Of a stretch of 64,000 nucleotides of DNA, positions 24,344 to 33,824 are shown piece after piece. Positions within the stretch are counted from its first letter, which is position 1. Each line of letters opens with the position of its first letter. The notes beneath the pieces are model-generated. The model was not told the origin of the DNA, searched no databases, and saw only the letters and a program-made list of their open reading frames with translations. The DNA is from JAVKMO01 sp031539345 (GTDB taxonomy: Bacteria > Bacteroidota > Bacteroidia > Chitinophagales > Chitinophagaceae), in NCBI GenBank assembly GCA_031539345.1, contig JAVKMO010000030.1, positions 1-64,000 of the forward strand, written 5' to 3'. The position numbers were made by a program, and so were the translations under genes.

Positions 24344-26269
24344 ATGACAACACAAATTCAATCTCAGCCCTTTAGCTTGTTTACAGAATATGACATTTTT
24401 TTATTTAAGCAAGGCAATCATTTTAAGTTGTATGAAAAGCTCGGTAGTCATATCACAAATTATCAAAACCAACAAGGCGTTTATTTTTCTGTCTATGCAC
24501 CGAATGCAAGTAGCGTTTTTGTGATTGGAAATTTTAATTTTTGGAATACGCAATCAGCACCTCTATACCCACGTTTTGATAACAGCGGAATTTGGGAAGC
24601 CTTTATTCCTCAGGTTCAGGAAGGAGAATTGTATAAATATTTTATTACCAATGCACAAAGTGGTCAAACGTTTGAAAAAATAGACCCTTTTGCTTTTTCG
24701 TTTGAATTACCTCCACGAACTGCATCTATTGTGAAAACGATTGATAAGCATCAATGGAAAGACAAAAAATGGTTAGAAAAAAGAAAGACAAACCATTTAA
24801 ACAAAGCCATTTCTGTTTATGAAATGCACTTGGGGTCATGGAAAAAAAAGCACAATGAACAGGGCGAACACTCTTTAACTTATACAGAATTTGCAGATGA
24901 TTTAGTAACCTATTTAAAGCAGTTAAATTTTACACACGTAGAATTTATGCCACTTACAGAGCATCCATATTATTTATCATGGGGGTATCAATCACTTGGA
25001 TTTTTTGCACCCACATCACGCTATGGACAACCCGAAGAGTTGATGTTTTTAATTGACAAATTGCACGAAGCCAACATTGGGGTAATTTTAGATTTTGTGC
25101 CTTCTCATTTTCCCTGCGATGCACACGGATTATATCAATACGACGGCGGAGCAGTTTATGAATATGCTCATCCTTTAAAACAAATTCACCCAGATTGGAA
25201 AAGTGCAAACTTTGATTTAGAAAAACCACAAGTGATGAGTTTTTTAATTAGTTCGGCATTATTTTGGTTGGAGCAATATCATATTGACGGTTTGCGTATT
25301 GATGCTGTTGCTTCAATGTTATATTTAGATTATTCACGCCAATACAATCAATGGCTACCAAATCACCACGGCGGAAATGAGAACTTAGAAGCAATTGCTT
25401 TTATCAAAAAAATGAACGAAACAATTTTTGGCATTTACCCTGATGTGCATGTAATTGCAGAAGAATCTACGGCATGGTATGGCGTTTCTAAACCAACATA
25501 TGAAGGCGGACTAGGTTTTGATATGAAATGGATGATGGGTTGGATGCACGATGTTTTAGGGTATTTAAAATTGCAGCCCATTCATCGAAAATATCACCAT
25601 CACGAATTGACATTTAGTTTTTCTTATGTCAATAATGAAAACTTTATGTTGCCGCTTTCTCATGATGAAGTGGCACATGGAAAAGGCTCTTTACTGAGCA
25701 GAATGCCCGGCGATGATTGGCAACAATTTGCCAACTTGCGTTTATTATATAGTTTTATGTACGCCCACCCTGGCTCAAAATTATTATTTATGGGTGGTGA
25801 ATTTGGACAAGGAAAAGAATGGAATATCAATGCAAGTTTGGACTGGCATTTATTAGACCTTCCTCAACACAAAGGCATACAAAAATTGATTCAACAATTA
25901 AATGCACTCTATCAAAAAGAATCCGCTTTATATGAATTACAGTTTCAGCCAGCAGGTTTTGTTCCAATTGATATGAGCAATCATGAACAAAGTATTTTAG
26001 TTTTTTATCGCACTTCTTCTTCAGGAGAGAAAATCATTATTGTAGGAAATTTTACACCAGAAGTGAGATACGATTTTTGCATCGGCATTCCCGAAGCAGG
26101 CTCGTATAAACAAATTTTCAACAGCGATGAGATTCAATATTACGGCTCTGGCATTGACAATCAAAACCCGATACAGTCAAAGCCTATCGCTTTTCATCAT
26201 CATCAAAATAGTATTTCTATTCACGTTCCTCCTTTAGCATTTTTATATTTCAAAAAGACCAATTCTTAA
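24344..26269 (+). CDS. glgB: 1,4-alpha-glucan branching enzyme
   Basis: GH13 enzyme that introduces alpha-1,6 branches in glycogen. The N-terminal CBM48 region carries VIGNFNFWN (about 60-68). Catalytic blocks are DFVPSHF (about 250), DGLRIDAVAS with nucleophile D320, VIAEEST with E373/E374, and LPLSHDEVAHGKGSL with H440 and D441. Length 641 is normal. It is the first gene of an operon with a GH57 protein (3 bp later) and a GH31 enzyme, suggesting one alpha-glucan remodelling unit. No glgA or glgC is in the window. Confidence 0.96.
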   Translation: MTTQIQSQPFSLFTEYDIFLFKQGNHFKLYEKLGSHITNYQNQQGVYFSVYAPNASSVFVIGNFNFWNTQSAPLYPRFDNSGIWEAFIPQVQEGELYKYFITNAQSGQTFEKIDPFAFSFELPPRTASIVKTIDKHQWKDKKWLEKRKTNHLNKAISVYEMHLGSWKKKHNEQGEHSLTYTEFADDLVTYLKQLNFTHVEFMPLTEHPYYLSWGYQSLGFFAPTSRYGQPEELMFLIDKLHEANIGVILDFVPSHFPCDAHGLYQYDGGAVYEYAHPLKQIHPDWKSANFDLEKPQVMSFLISSALFWLEQYHIDGLRIDAVASMLYLDYSRQYNQWLPNHHGGNENLEAIAFIKKMNETIFGIYPDVHVIAEESTAWYGVSKPTYEGGLGFDMKWMMGWMHDVLGYLKLQPIHRKYHHHELTFSFSYVNNENFMLPLSHDEVAHGKGSLLSRMPGDDWQQFANLRLLYSFMYAHPGSKLLFMGGEFGQGKEWNINASLDWHLLDLPQHKGIQKLIQQLNALYQKESALYELQFQPAGFVPIDMSNHEQSILVFYRTSSSGEKIIIVGNFTPEVRYDFCIGIPEAGSYKQIFNSDEIQYYGSGIDNQNPIQSKPIAFHHHQNSISIHVPPLAFLYFKKTNS

Positions 26270-26272
26270 TTC

Positions 26273-28750
26273 ATGAAACACATTTGTATTCACGGGCATT
26301 TTTATCAACCACCAAGAGAAAATCCTTACACAGAAAAAATTAGTATGCAAGAAAGTGCCAATCCTTTTCATGATTGGAACGAACGCATCAGTCACGAATG
26401 TTATGGTCCAAACGCATTTTCTCGTGTATTGAATGAAGAAAAAAATATCATCAATATCATCAACAATTATGAATACATCAGTTTTAATTATGGTCCAACT
26501 TTATTGAGTTGGTTAGAGGCACATTCGCCTTTAGTTTATACCGCCATTTTAGAAGCTGACAAGAAAAGTTGTCAAAAAAATAATGGGCATGGTTCTGCGA
26601 TTGCACAAGTCTATAATCATATCATTATGCCTTTGGCAAATCGCCAAGACAAAGAGGTGCAAGTGAAATGGGGTATCAAAGATTTTGTTTACCGATTTAA
26701 AAGAAAGCCAGAAGGAATGTGGCTTGCCGAAACTGCTGTCGATATTGAAACTTTAGACGTTTTAGCCGAGAATGACATTGCTTTTACAATACTTTCACCC
26801 TATCAAGCAAAAGCAATTAAAAAAAAGGACTATCACGATTTTGACAATGTTAGCATTGCCACACTCAACACCAATGAACCTTATTGGGTGTATCTGCCAT
26901 CAGGCAAACGCATTGCAGTCTTTTTTTACAATGGTGATATTTCTCAAAAATTAGCCTACGGCGATATGCTCAACGATGGTAAAAATTTTGCCACGACACT
27001 CAAAACACAGCTCAATTTTAATCATCAAGAAGCAGAGTTGGTGAACGTTGCAATAGACGGCGAAACCTTTGGGCATCACCACAAAAATGGCGATATGGCT
27101 CTCGCCTATTGCATTTCAACATTAAGCCAAGACCCTACACTCTCTCTTTGTAATTATGGGACGTATCTAAGTTTATATCCTCCTGAACACGAAATTCAAA
27201 TTCATGAAAAAACAGCATGGAGTTGCTCACATGGATTAGGGCGTTGGACCTATGATTGCGGTTGTAGCACAATGGACAAAACCTGGAATCAACAATGGCG
27301 TACGCCTTTAAGAGATGCCTTGAATTTTTTAAATGAAAAAGCCAACACTTTATTCCGGGATATTTTAAATAACAAATTTAAAAACCTCGATGTCGCTTTA
27401 TTTGATTATGTCGATATTATTTTATTAAGAAACAAACCAAAGGCACACGCATTTTTATCAGACAATTTAAAAGACAACAATTTTTCTGAAAGCGACTTTT
27501 GTATGTATATGCGTTTGTTTGAAATGAAGCGAAATTGTCAATTGATGTTTACGAGCTGCGGATGGTTTTTCAATGACATTTCAGGTATAGAAACAGTGCA
27601 AATTTTATTGTATGCAGACCGTGTATTGCAAATTTATTTAGCCATTACAAACATCAATTTAGAGAATGATTTTGCCAACATTTTAGGTCAAGGCAAAAGC
27701 AATTTACCCAATTGTGAAAACGGACGAAAAGTTTATCAAGACTATGTGCGTGCCAATCGATTAGGCTTATTTGATATGACGTTAAGCAGTGCAATCAATT
27801 GTTTATTTATGAACGAAAGCATTGCGAACAATATTCATATCAACAACATCACCAACACAACACATATTCATAAAGTAGAAAAATTTGAACTCGGTTATAT
27901 CAAATTAATTGTAGGAGAAATGACCGCCGAATCAAGCATTACTTACTCAAAAAGCTATCTTAGTTTTGTCATTATGCAATTGGGACGTGCAAACATTATT
28001 GGGTTTTATAGCAGAGAAAAAAATGAACTCGCATTCGATCTTTTAAAGAAAGACATTGAGCAAAACGTAACCAATTTCAACTTGGCAGTTTTAATCGATA
28101 ACGTTAAACAAACACTCAAACAATCGTTTGCATTAAATGATGTTACGCCTGATGAAGCATTTAAAATTTTAGACCAATTCATGAAAAAAGAAGAGTCTAT
28201 TTTACTCAACAATTATGAAGATGTCTATTTAAGAAACTATGCAATTTGTGTTCAATACAAACAATCGCGTGTGAAAATTCCTTATTATTTATGGTCAAAC
28301 ATTAGAATTATTGTACGCAAAAAATTATTAGAAACCCTCAAAGTACCTCTATATCCAAGCATTGACGAAATTAGAAAATTGCGACAAGACATTTTGTTTT
28401 GGGACAAAGACGTAAAAGACGTTTTAAAAGACAGCGAAGAAATTAAACTCCAAGCATCTGATAAAATTTACAAACTCTTTGAAATCATCATCGAGAATGT
28501 TAAAAATGAAACCCCTATTATTTACACTTTACAATTGATACAAATTTTAGAAACGCTCAATTTGTTAGACCTCAATTTATGGCGTTCGCAAAATATCTTT
28601 CTTAAATTTATACAACAAGAAGGGTATGTAATTAAACACATAAAAAACAGCCAAGCATCTACGTATGAACACTTAAAACAACTCAGCTTAAAAATCAAAA
28701 TTGATATTGACTATGTTACAGAAAAAATTTCAACACCAAGCGTTTGGTAG
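26273..28750 (+). CDS. Glycoside hydrolase family 57 protein with DUF3536
   Basis: An 825-residue cytoplasmic protein. GH57 motifs are clear: HGHFYQPPRENPY (H7, H9), PEGMWLAETAVD with E153 as expected nucleophile, and AIDGETFGHHH with D262. A long C-terminal part (about 400-825) corresponds to the DUF3536 region. GH57 enzymes act on alpha-glucans as amylases, branching enzymes or 4-alpha-glucanotransferases. The specificity of the DUF3536 type is not settled to my knowledge. It lies between glgB and a GH31 enzyme, and its last 38 bases overlap the latter, so it should act on glycogen or maltodextrin. Confidence 0.9.
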   Translation: MKHICIHGHFYQPPRENPYTEKISMQESANPFHDWNERISHECYGPNAFSRVLNEEKNIINIINNYEYISFNYGPTLLSWLEAHSPLVYTAILEADKKSCQKNNGHGSAIAQVYNHIIMPLANRQDKEVQVKWGIKDFVYRFKRKPEGMWLAETAVDIETLDVLAENDIAFTILSPYQAKAIKKKDYHDFDNVSIATLNTNEPYWVYLPSGKRIAVFFYNGDISQKLAYGDMLNDGKNFATTLKTQLNFNHQEAELVNVAIDGETFGHHHKNGDMALAYCISTLSQDPTLSLCNYGTYLSLYPPEHEIQIHEKTAWSCSHGLGRWTYDCGCSTMDKTWNQQWRTPLRDALNFLNEKANTLFRDILNNKFKNLDVALFDYVDIILLRNKPKAHAFLSDNLKDNNFSESDFCMYMRLFEMKRNCQLMFTSCGWFFNDISGIETVQILLYADRVLQIYLAITNINLENDFANILGQGKSNLPNCENGRKVYQDYVRANRLGLFDMTLSSAINCLFMNESIANNIHINNITNTTHIHKVEKFELGYIKLIVGEMTAESSITYSKSYLSFVIMQLGRANIIGFYSREKNELAFDLLKKDIEQNVTNFNLAVLIDNVKQTLKQSFALNDVTPDEAFKILDQFMKKEESILLNNYEDVYLRNYAICVQYKQSRVKIPYYLWSNIRIIVRKKLLETLKVPLYPSIDEIRKLRQDILFWDKDVKDVLKDSEEIKLQASDKIYKLFEIIIENVKNETPIIYTLQLIQILETLNLLDLNLWRSQNIFLKFIQQEGYVIKHIKNSQASTYEHLKQLSLKIKIDIDYVTEKISTPSVW

Positions 28751-31115
28751 TATTACCTCTTTAACGCAGACAGCAAAAGGCTTACAAGGAAAAAGCGAAA
28801 ATGGCATTTTTGAAATTGTGCCTTATAGCAACCATACAATACGCATTTCTTTTCACTTGTTTGAAACACTTTCTTATCAATCGTACGCAGTCATTGCAAG
28901 CCCTGCAAAAGAAAAATTATTTACGCTGATAGACAATAAGGATCATTACGTTTATGAAGGGAAACAATTTGATATTGTTATTCAAAAAACAACAACGGCA
29001 CTTACTTTTTTAGACAAAAAAAAAAACATCATTAACGAAGACGACACAACGCTCAATTTGTCTTCAATTGGATATGAATTTTACAATTACAAAAAAGTAT
29101 TCGCAGACGAGAAATTTATTGGGTTAGGCGAAAAAGTTGGCGATTTAAATCGTCGAGGAAAATTATTTACACATAAAAATTCTGACGCATTTGCTTATGG
29201 ACCTGATACTGACCCTATTTATTCAAGCATTCCTTTTTATATTGGTTTACACTCTGGGCAACAACAGTATGGCGTTTTTTTAGACAACCCATCAATTTCG
29301 ACATTTAGCTTTGGCGTGTCGAATGATAGAAATATGTTTTTTTCGGCAGAAAATGGACGCTTAGATTATTACTTTATGTATGACAACAGTCCAAAAAAAA
29401 TCATTCAACATTATACCGCTTTAACAGGCAGAATGGAAATGCCGCCTTTATGGTCATTAGGTTTTCAACAAAGTCGTTATAGTTATTACCCAGAATTTAA
29501 AATTGATGAAATTGTAAAAGGGTTTGAAAATCGGAATATTCCTATCGATGCCATTCACTTTGACATTCATTATATGGATGCTTACAAAGCATTTACGTGG
29601 GATAAAAAAAGATTTCCGCAAGCAAAAAAAATGCTGTCAGAATTGTCTAAAAAAGGCATTCAAGCGGTTGCCATTTTAGACCCTGGCATAAAAGTTGAAA
29701 AAGGGTATCATGCGTATGATAGCGGCATTAAACACAACCATTTCATCACTTACCCAGACGGCAAAGTATATAGTGGCAGTGTATGGCCTGGCGTATGCCA
29801 TTTTCCAGATTTCACAAATCCAAAAGTTAGAAAATGGTGGGCAGATATGTGTAAGTTTTATATCAATGATGGGTTTAAAGGCTTATGGAATGACATGAAT
29901 GAACCTGCCGTATGGGGACAAAAAATCCCTGATTATTTGGTCTTAAATAATGAAGGAAATTCAACTTCGTTTAAAGACATAAGAAACGCTTATAGCAGTT
30001 TAATGTCTCGTTCCACAGCAGAAGGTTTTGCACTACAAAAACCCAATGACCGCAAATTTATTTTAACACGTGCGGCTTATGCAGGCATACAACGCTATGC
30101 TGCAAAATGGACAGGCGACAATATTGCCAACGAAGAACACTTATTTCTTGGTGTTAGATTGGTCAATACGCTTGGCATTTCTGGCGTTGCTTTTTCTGGC
30201 GTTGATATTGGCGGTTTTGTGGCTGATACAGACCAACAACTTTTTGCACGTTGGATCTCAGTAGGCTGTTTCTTACCTTTTTTCAGAGCACATAAAATGA
30301 TCAATGCACGCAGTAGCGAACCTTGGCATTTTGGCGAAGTTGTAGAACAAATTGCAAAAAATTATATTCAATTGCGTTATCGACTGATTCCTTATTTGTA
30401 TCAATATTTTTATCGTTCTGCAAGAACTGGCGAGCCTATCAATACTTCGCTTGCACTCGCCTACCCTTTTAATGAAAAAGTTTTTGAACCTACGTATCAA
30501 CATCAATTTTTATTTGGCGACAATATTTTAGTCTGCCCAATTGGCACAAAAGAAACTTATGTAAAAATTTATTTGCCTCCAAACGAAGGCGGTTGGTATG
30601 ATTTTTATACAGACACTTTATACCAAGACAACCAAGAATTGCTATGGGTAACAGAACGAGAAGTGATTCCTGTTTTTGTAAAAGCTGGAAGCATTCTTCC
30701 GCTACAAAAATTGTGCATGAATTTAACCACTCAACTTTCGACGCATTTAGAATGGCATATTTATCCTAACAAAAACAAAAATATTGTTAGTTCATACTAT
30801 GAAGATGATGGAACAACACACGACTGGAATAAGAAAAAAAGTTTCACTCTTCAAGACATTCAATACCATGCCAGCACAACAACGTTTGAAATAACAACAA
30901 AGCAAAAAAGCAAATGCAACAGATTCAAAACAAGCAATATTTTTATTCACCACGAACAACCGATTAAAATAACGCTTCTGCGAGAGGCAAAAAAGAAAAC
31001 CATTTCGCTCCAAAAAACGGCTTATCAAATCGTTGCCAACATTCCCAATTTCGACCCTTTTAGCAATGAAGAAAAAGGCTTAAAAGAAGTGATGGTGATG
31101 CAAGGAAAATTGTAG
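28713..31115 (+). CDS. GH31 alpha-glucosidase
   Basis: Cytoplasmic family 31 glycoside hydrolase of 800 residues, releasing glucose from non-reducing ends of alpha-glucans or acting as a transglucosidase. The ATG at 28713 is preferred; the frame extends to a TTG at 28701. The catalytic nucleophile is D394 in WNDMNEPAVWG. The acid/base is D469 in WTGDN, followed by the FSGVDIGGF segment. There is no signal peptide. It overlaps the GH57 gene by 38 bases and ends the glgB operon. Confidence 0.93.
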   Translation: MLQKKFQHQAFGSITSLTQTAKGLQGKSENGIFEIVPYSNHTIRISFHLFETLSYQSYAVIASPAKEKLFTLIDNKDHYVYEGKQFDIVIQKTTTALTFLDKKKNIINEDDTTLNLSSIGYEFYNYKKVFADEKFIGLGEKVGDLNRRGKLFTHKNSDAFAYGPDTDPIYSSIPFYIGLHSGQQQYGVFLDNPSISTFSFGVSNDRNMFFSAENGRLDYYFMYDNSPKKIIQHYTALTGRMEMPPLWSLGFQQSRYSYYPEFKIDEIVKGFENRNIPIDAIHFDIHYMDAYKAFTWDKKRFPQAKKMLSELSKKGIQAVAILDPGIKVEKGYHAYDSGIKHNHFITYPDGKVYSGSVWPGVCHFPDFTNPKVRKWWADMCKFYINDGFKGLWNDMNEPAVWGQKIPDYLVLNNEGNSTSFKDIRNAYSSLMSRSTAEGFALQKPNDRKFILTRAAYAGIQRYAAKWTGDNIANEEHLFLGVRLVNTLGISGVAFSGVDIGGFVADTDQQLFARWISVGCFLPFFRAHKMINARSSEPWHFGEVVEQIAKNYIQLRYRLIPYLYQYFYRSARTGEPINTSLALAYPFNEKVFEPTYQHQFLFGDNILVCPIGTKETYVKIYLPPNEGGWYDFYTDTLYQDNQELLWVTEREVIPVFVKAGSILPLQKLCMNLTTQLSTHLEWHIYPNKNKNIVSSYYEDDGTTHDWNKKKSFTLQDIQYHASTTTFEITTKQKSKCNRFKTSNIFIHHEQPIKITLLREAKKKTISLQKTAYQIVANIPNFDPFSNEEKGLKEVMVMQGKL

Positions 31116-31182
31116 ATTGAAGAATGAATTGCTGATTAACTTTTTGTCAAAGTAATGTTGAATACGAATGACTTTTGACCGC

Positions 31183-32892
31183 CTATTCTAATCGCACATC
31201 AGCAACAGACGCACCTGCTTGCACCATAGGAAAAACGTTTTCTTCTTTTTCTACAACAACTTCTAAGAAGTAAGCATTTTCAGATTGTAATAGCTTATCG
31301 ATACTGCTTGATAAGTCTTTTCTATCAACAACTTTTTTTGTTTGAATTCCGTAAGCATCAACAAGTTTAATAAAATCAGGGTTTTTTAATTCAACAAAAG
31401 AATATCGTTTTTCAAAAAATAATTGTTGCCATTGTCGCACCATACCCAAAAAATTATTATTCAAAAGAATGATTTTTACAGCAACATTTTCTGCCATAAT
31501 AACGCCTAATTCTTGAAGCGTCATTTGAAAACCTCCATCACCAATAACGGCAACAACTTGTTTTTTAGGAGCACCTATTTTTGCCCCAATCGCCGCCGGC
31601 AAACAAAAACCCATTGTGCCTAATCCGCCAGAAGTAATATTTGTATTCGGTTCTTTAAATTCATAATAACGCGTTGCAATCATTTGGTGCTGACCAACAT
31701 CAGTAACCAAAATTGCTTCTTGATTAGATTTGTCAGAGACCATTTTAATCACTTCTGCCATTTTTATTTGAACAGTTTCAGGATGGTATTCTTTCACTTT
31801 AATTTTTGTGTATTCCAACTTTTCTAATTCTTTAAATTCATTGAGCCAAGTGCCATGTTGATTTGCTTTAACTTTTTGATTCAGTGCTTGCAAAGCAGTT
31901 TTGGCATCTGCATGAATGGCAATAGTAGCGGGTACATTTTTATTAATTTCTGCTCTATCAATTTCAATGTGAATGACTTTTGCATTGGGAATAAATCGTT
32001 TTAAATCGCCTGTTACCCTGTCGTCAAAACGCATGCCGACGGCAATCACAACATCGGCATCATTGATTTTTTTATTCGTCGCATAATTTCCATGCATACC
32101 CAAATAACCAACATACAAAGGGTGATGCACAGGCATGGCAGATAAACCAAGCAAAGTTGATGCAACAGGTATACCAGTTTTTTCTACAAAGGTTTTTAAT
32201 TCTTGCGTTGCATTGGCAATCAGCACACCTTGCCCACAAAAAATATAAGGTTTCTTTGCGGCATCAATCAATTTTACCGCTTCGTCAATTTGCGTTGTAT
32301 TCAAAGTTGGAACAGGATGATAACTTCTGATACTCTTACATTTTGCGTATTGATAAACCGCTTTTTCTATCTGTGCATTTTTGGTGATATCAACCAAAAC
32401 TGGACCTGGTCTGCCTGATTTAGCAATATAAAAAGCTCGTGCAATGGCTTCTGCAATATCTTCAGGACGAGACACTTGACAGTTCCATTTTGTCAAAGGA
32501 AGGCTGATGCCAATGACATCGGTTTCTTGAAATGCGTTACTCCCCAACAGCACTTTGGCAACTTGCCCTGTAATACAAACAAGAGGCGTAGAATCTATTT
32601 GTGCATCGGCAATACCTGTTAATAAATTTGTTGCACCAGGTCCAGAGGTTGCAAACACAACGCCCACCTTTCCGCTCGCTCGTGCAAAGCCTTGTGCAGC
32701 ATGAATACCGCCTTGTTCATGGCGAACTAAATAATGTTTAAGCTTATCTGTATAGTCAAATAAAGCATCATAAATGGGCATTATCGCACCACCCGGATAT
32801 CCAAAAATAGTTTCAACATTTTCTTCTATTAGAGATCTAATTAAAATTTCGGCACCTGAAATTTGTTCTTGCGTATTGTTTTTGATAGACAT
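31183..32892 (-). CDS. ilvB: Acetolactate synthase, large subunit
   Basis: First common step of valine, leucine and isoleucine synthesis. Residues 30-70 hold FGYPGGAIMPIYDALFDY and the catalytic E59 in HEQGGIHAAQGFARASG. The thiamine-diphosphate motif lies late (GDGGFQMTLQELGV through LLNNNFLGM). The length of 569 is typical for the biosynthetic enzyme. The regulatory subunit gene ilvN is not adjacent and not in the window. ilvC and ilvD are elsewhere in the window, on separate transcripts. Confidence 0.94.
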   Translation of the reverse strand: MSIKNNTQEQISGAEILIRSLIEENVETIFGYPGGAIMPIYDALFDYTDKLKHYLVRHEQGGIHAAQGFARASGKVGVVFATSGPGATNLLTGIADAQIDSTPLVCITGQVAKVLLGSNAFQETDVIGISLPLTKWNCQVSRPEDIAEAIARAFYIAKSGRPGPVLVDITKNAQIEKAVYQYAKCKSIRSYHPVPTLNTTQIDEAVKLIDAAKKPYIFCGQGVLIANATQELKTFVEKTGIPVASTLLGLSAMPVHHPLYVGYLGMHGNYATNKKINDADVVIAVGMRFDDRVTGDLKRFIPNAKVIHIEIDRAEINKNVPATIAIHADAKTALQALNQKVKANQHGTWLNEFKELEKLEYTKIKVKEYHPETVQIKMAEVIKMVSDKSNQEAILVTDVGQHQMIATRYYEFKEPNTNITSGGLGTMGFCLPAAIGAKIGAPKKQVVAVIGDGGFQMTLQELGVIMAENVAVKIILLNNNFLGMVRQWQQLFFEKRYSFVELKNPDFIKLVDAYGIQTKKVVDRKDLSSSIDKLLQSENAYFLEVVVEKEENVFPMVQAGASVADVRLE

Positions 32893-33138
32893 GAGAATAA
32901 ATATAATTGCATGAAATGAAATAAAATTCGACGTGAAAAATAAATAAACTATTTAAGGATACTTATTCTAAGTATTTTTTTAATCCAACAAATCCGAAAT
33001 TCAATCATTCACAACCCTTTAAAAAAGAATGAAAAAAAATAACATCAGTAAAATGTAACGGCAAAAATTATGCTTAAAAAGTATGAAACCCATTCAATAC
33101 AAACTTTTACATTCGTTAGCTGATAGAAAAACTAAACT

Positions 33139-33813
33139 ATGAAAATTCCCCTTCCTGGAAATAAAAGTAAATCAAAGCGAATACTTAATTTTTTATTAAA
33201 CAATATTTTGCGTGGTGCAATTGTTAGTGCACCTGTTTTGTTTACGCTTATGGCGTTTTTATGGTTGTTTAATTCTATCGATGGTTTTTTGCCCAATTTA
33301 TTGCAAAAAATTTTAGACTTCATTTTTAAAGGACACGTTGACATGCCTTATATTCCTGGCTTAGGGCTTATGGCAGTTTTAATTTTATTGACTGTTGTTG
33401 GATATGTTTCTAAATTTTTTGTGTTTCATAAGGTGATGAAGTCTTTAGATATTTATTTAGAAAAAGCCCCTGGACTTAAAATTATTTATACAACAGTGAA
33501 AGACCTCATTGCAAATGTGAGTGGTAGTAAAAAGAAATTTAATAAACCCGTATTGGTAAATTTTAGTTCTGAAAATAATTTATATCGCATGGGGTTTATT
33601 ACACAAGAAAGCGTAAGCAGTATAGGGCTTAATGATTTTATAGCCGTGTATATACCTATGTCTTTTTCAATTGCCGGGAATGTGTATTTTGTGCATAAAA
33701 AAAACATTCAAATACTCACGCATCTTGACCCTGGAACAGCAATGAAATTTTTAATTAGCGGAGGTATTACAGACCTTACGCTCACAACATCAAAAGACGT
33801 GCAAGAACAGTAA
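33139..33813 (+). CDS. DUF502 family membrane protein
   Basis: A 224-residue protein with two N-terminal membrane helices (GAIVSAPVLFTLMAFLWLF at about 28-46 and LGLMAVLILLTVVGYVSKFFV at about 75-95) followed by a conserved soluble domain containing GLKIIYTTVKDL and VYIPMSFSIAGN. This is the DUF502 arrangement. Its function is not known; plant homologues (LCV/COV-type) affect membrane trafficking and development. It is 11 bp before tamB and shares its direction, hinting at an envelope role. Confidence 0.85.
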   Translation: MKIPLPGNKSKSKRILNFLLNNILRGAIVSAPVLFTLMAFLWLFNSIDGFLPNLLQKILDFIFKGHVDMPYIPGLGLMAVLILLTVVGYVSKFFVFHKVMKSLDIYLEKAPGLKIIYTTVKDLIANVSGSKKKFNKPVLVNFSSENNLYRMGFITQESVSSIGLNDFIAVYIPMSFSIAGNVYFVHKKNIQILTHLDPGTAMKFLISGGITDLTLTTSKDVQEQ

Positions 33814-33824
33814 ATCATTTTGAT

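Noticed and set aside
32959..32981. ATACTTA-TTC-TAAGTAT hairpin followed by seven T, upstream of ilvB
   Set aside because: Stem is pure A/T apart from one G-C pair and there is no plus-strand gene before it to terminate; at most an operator.
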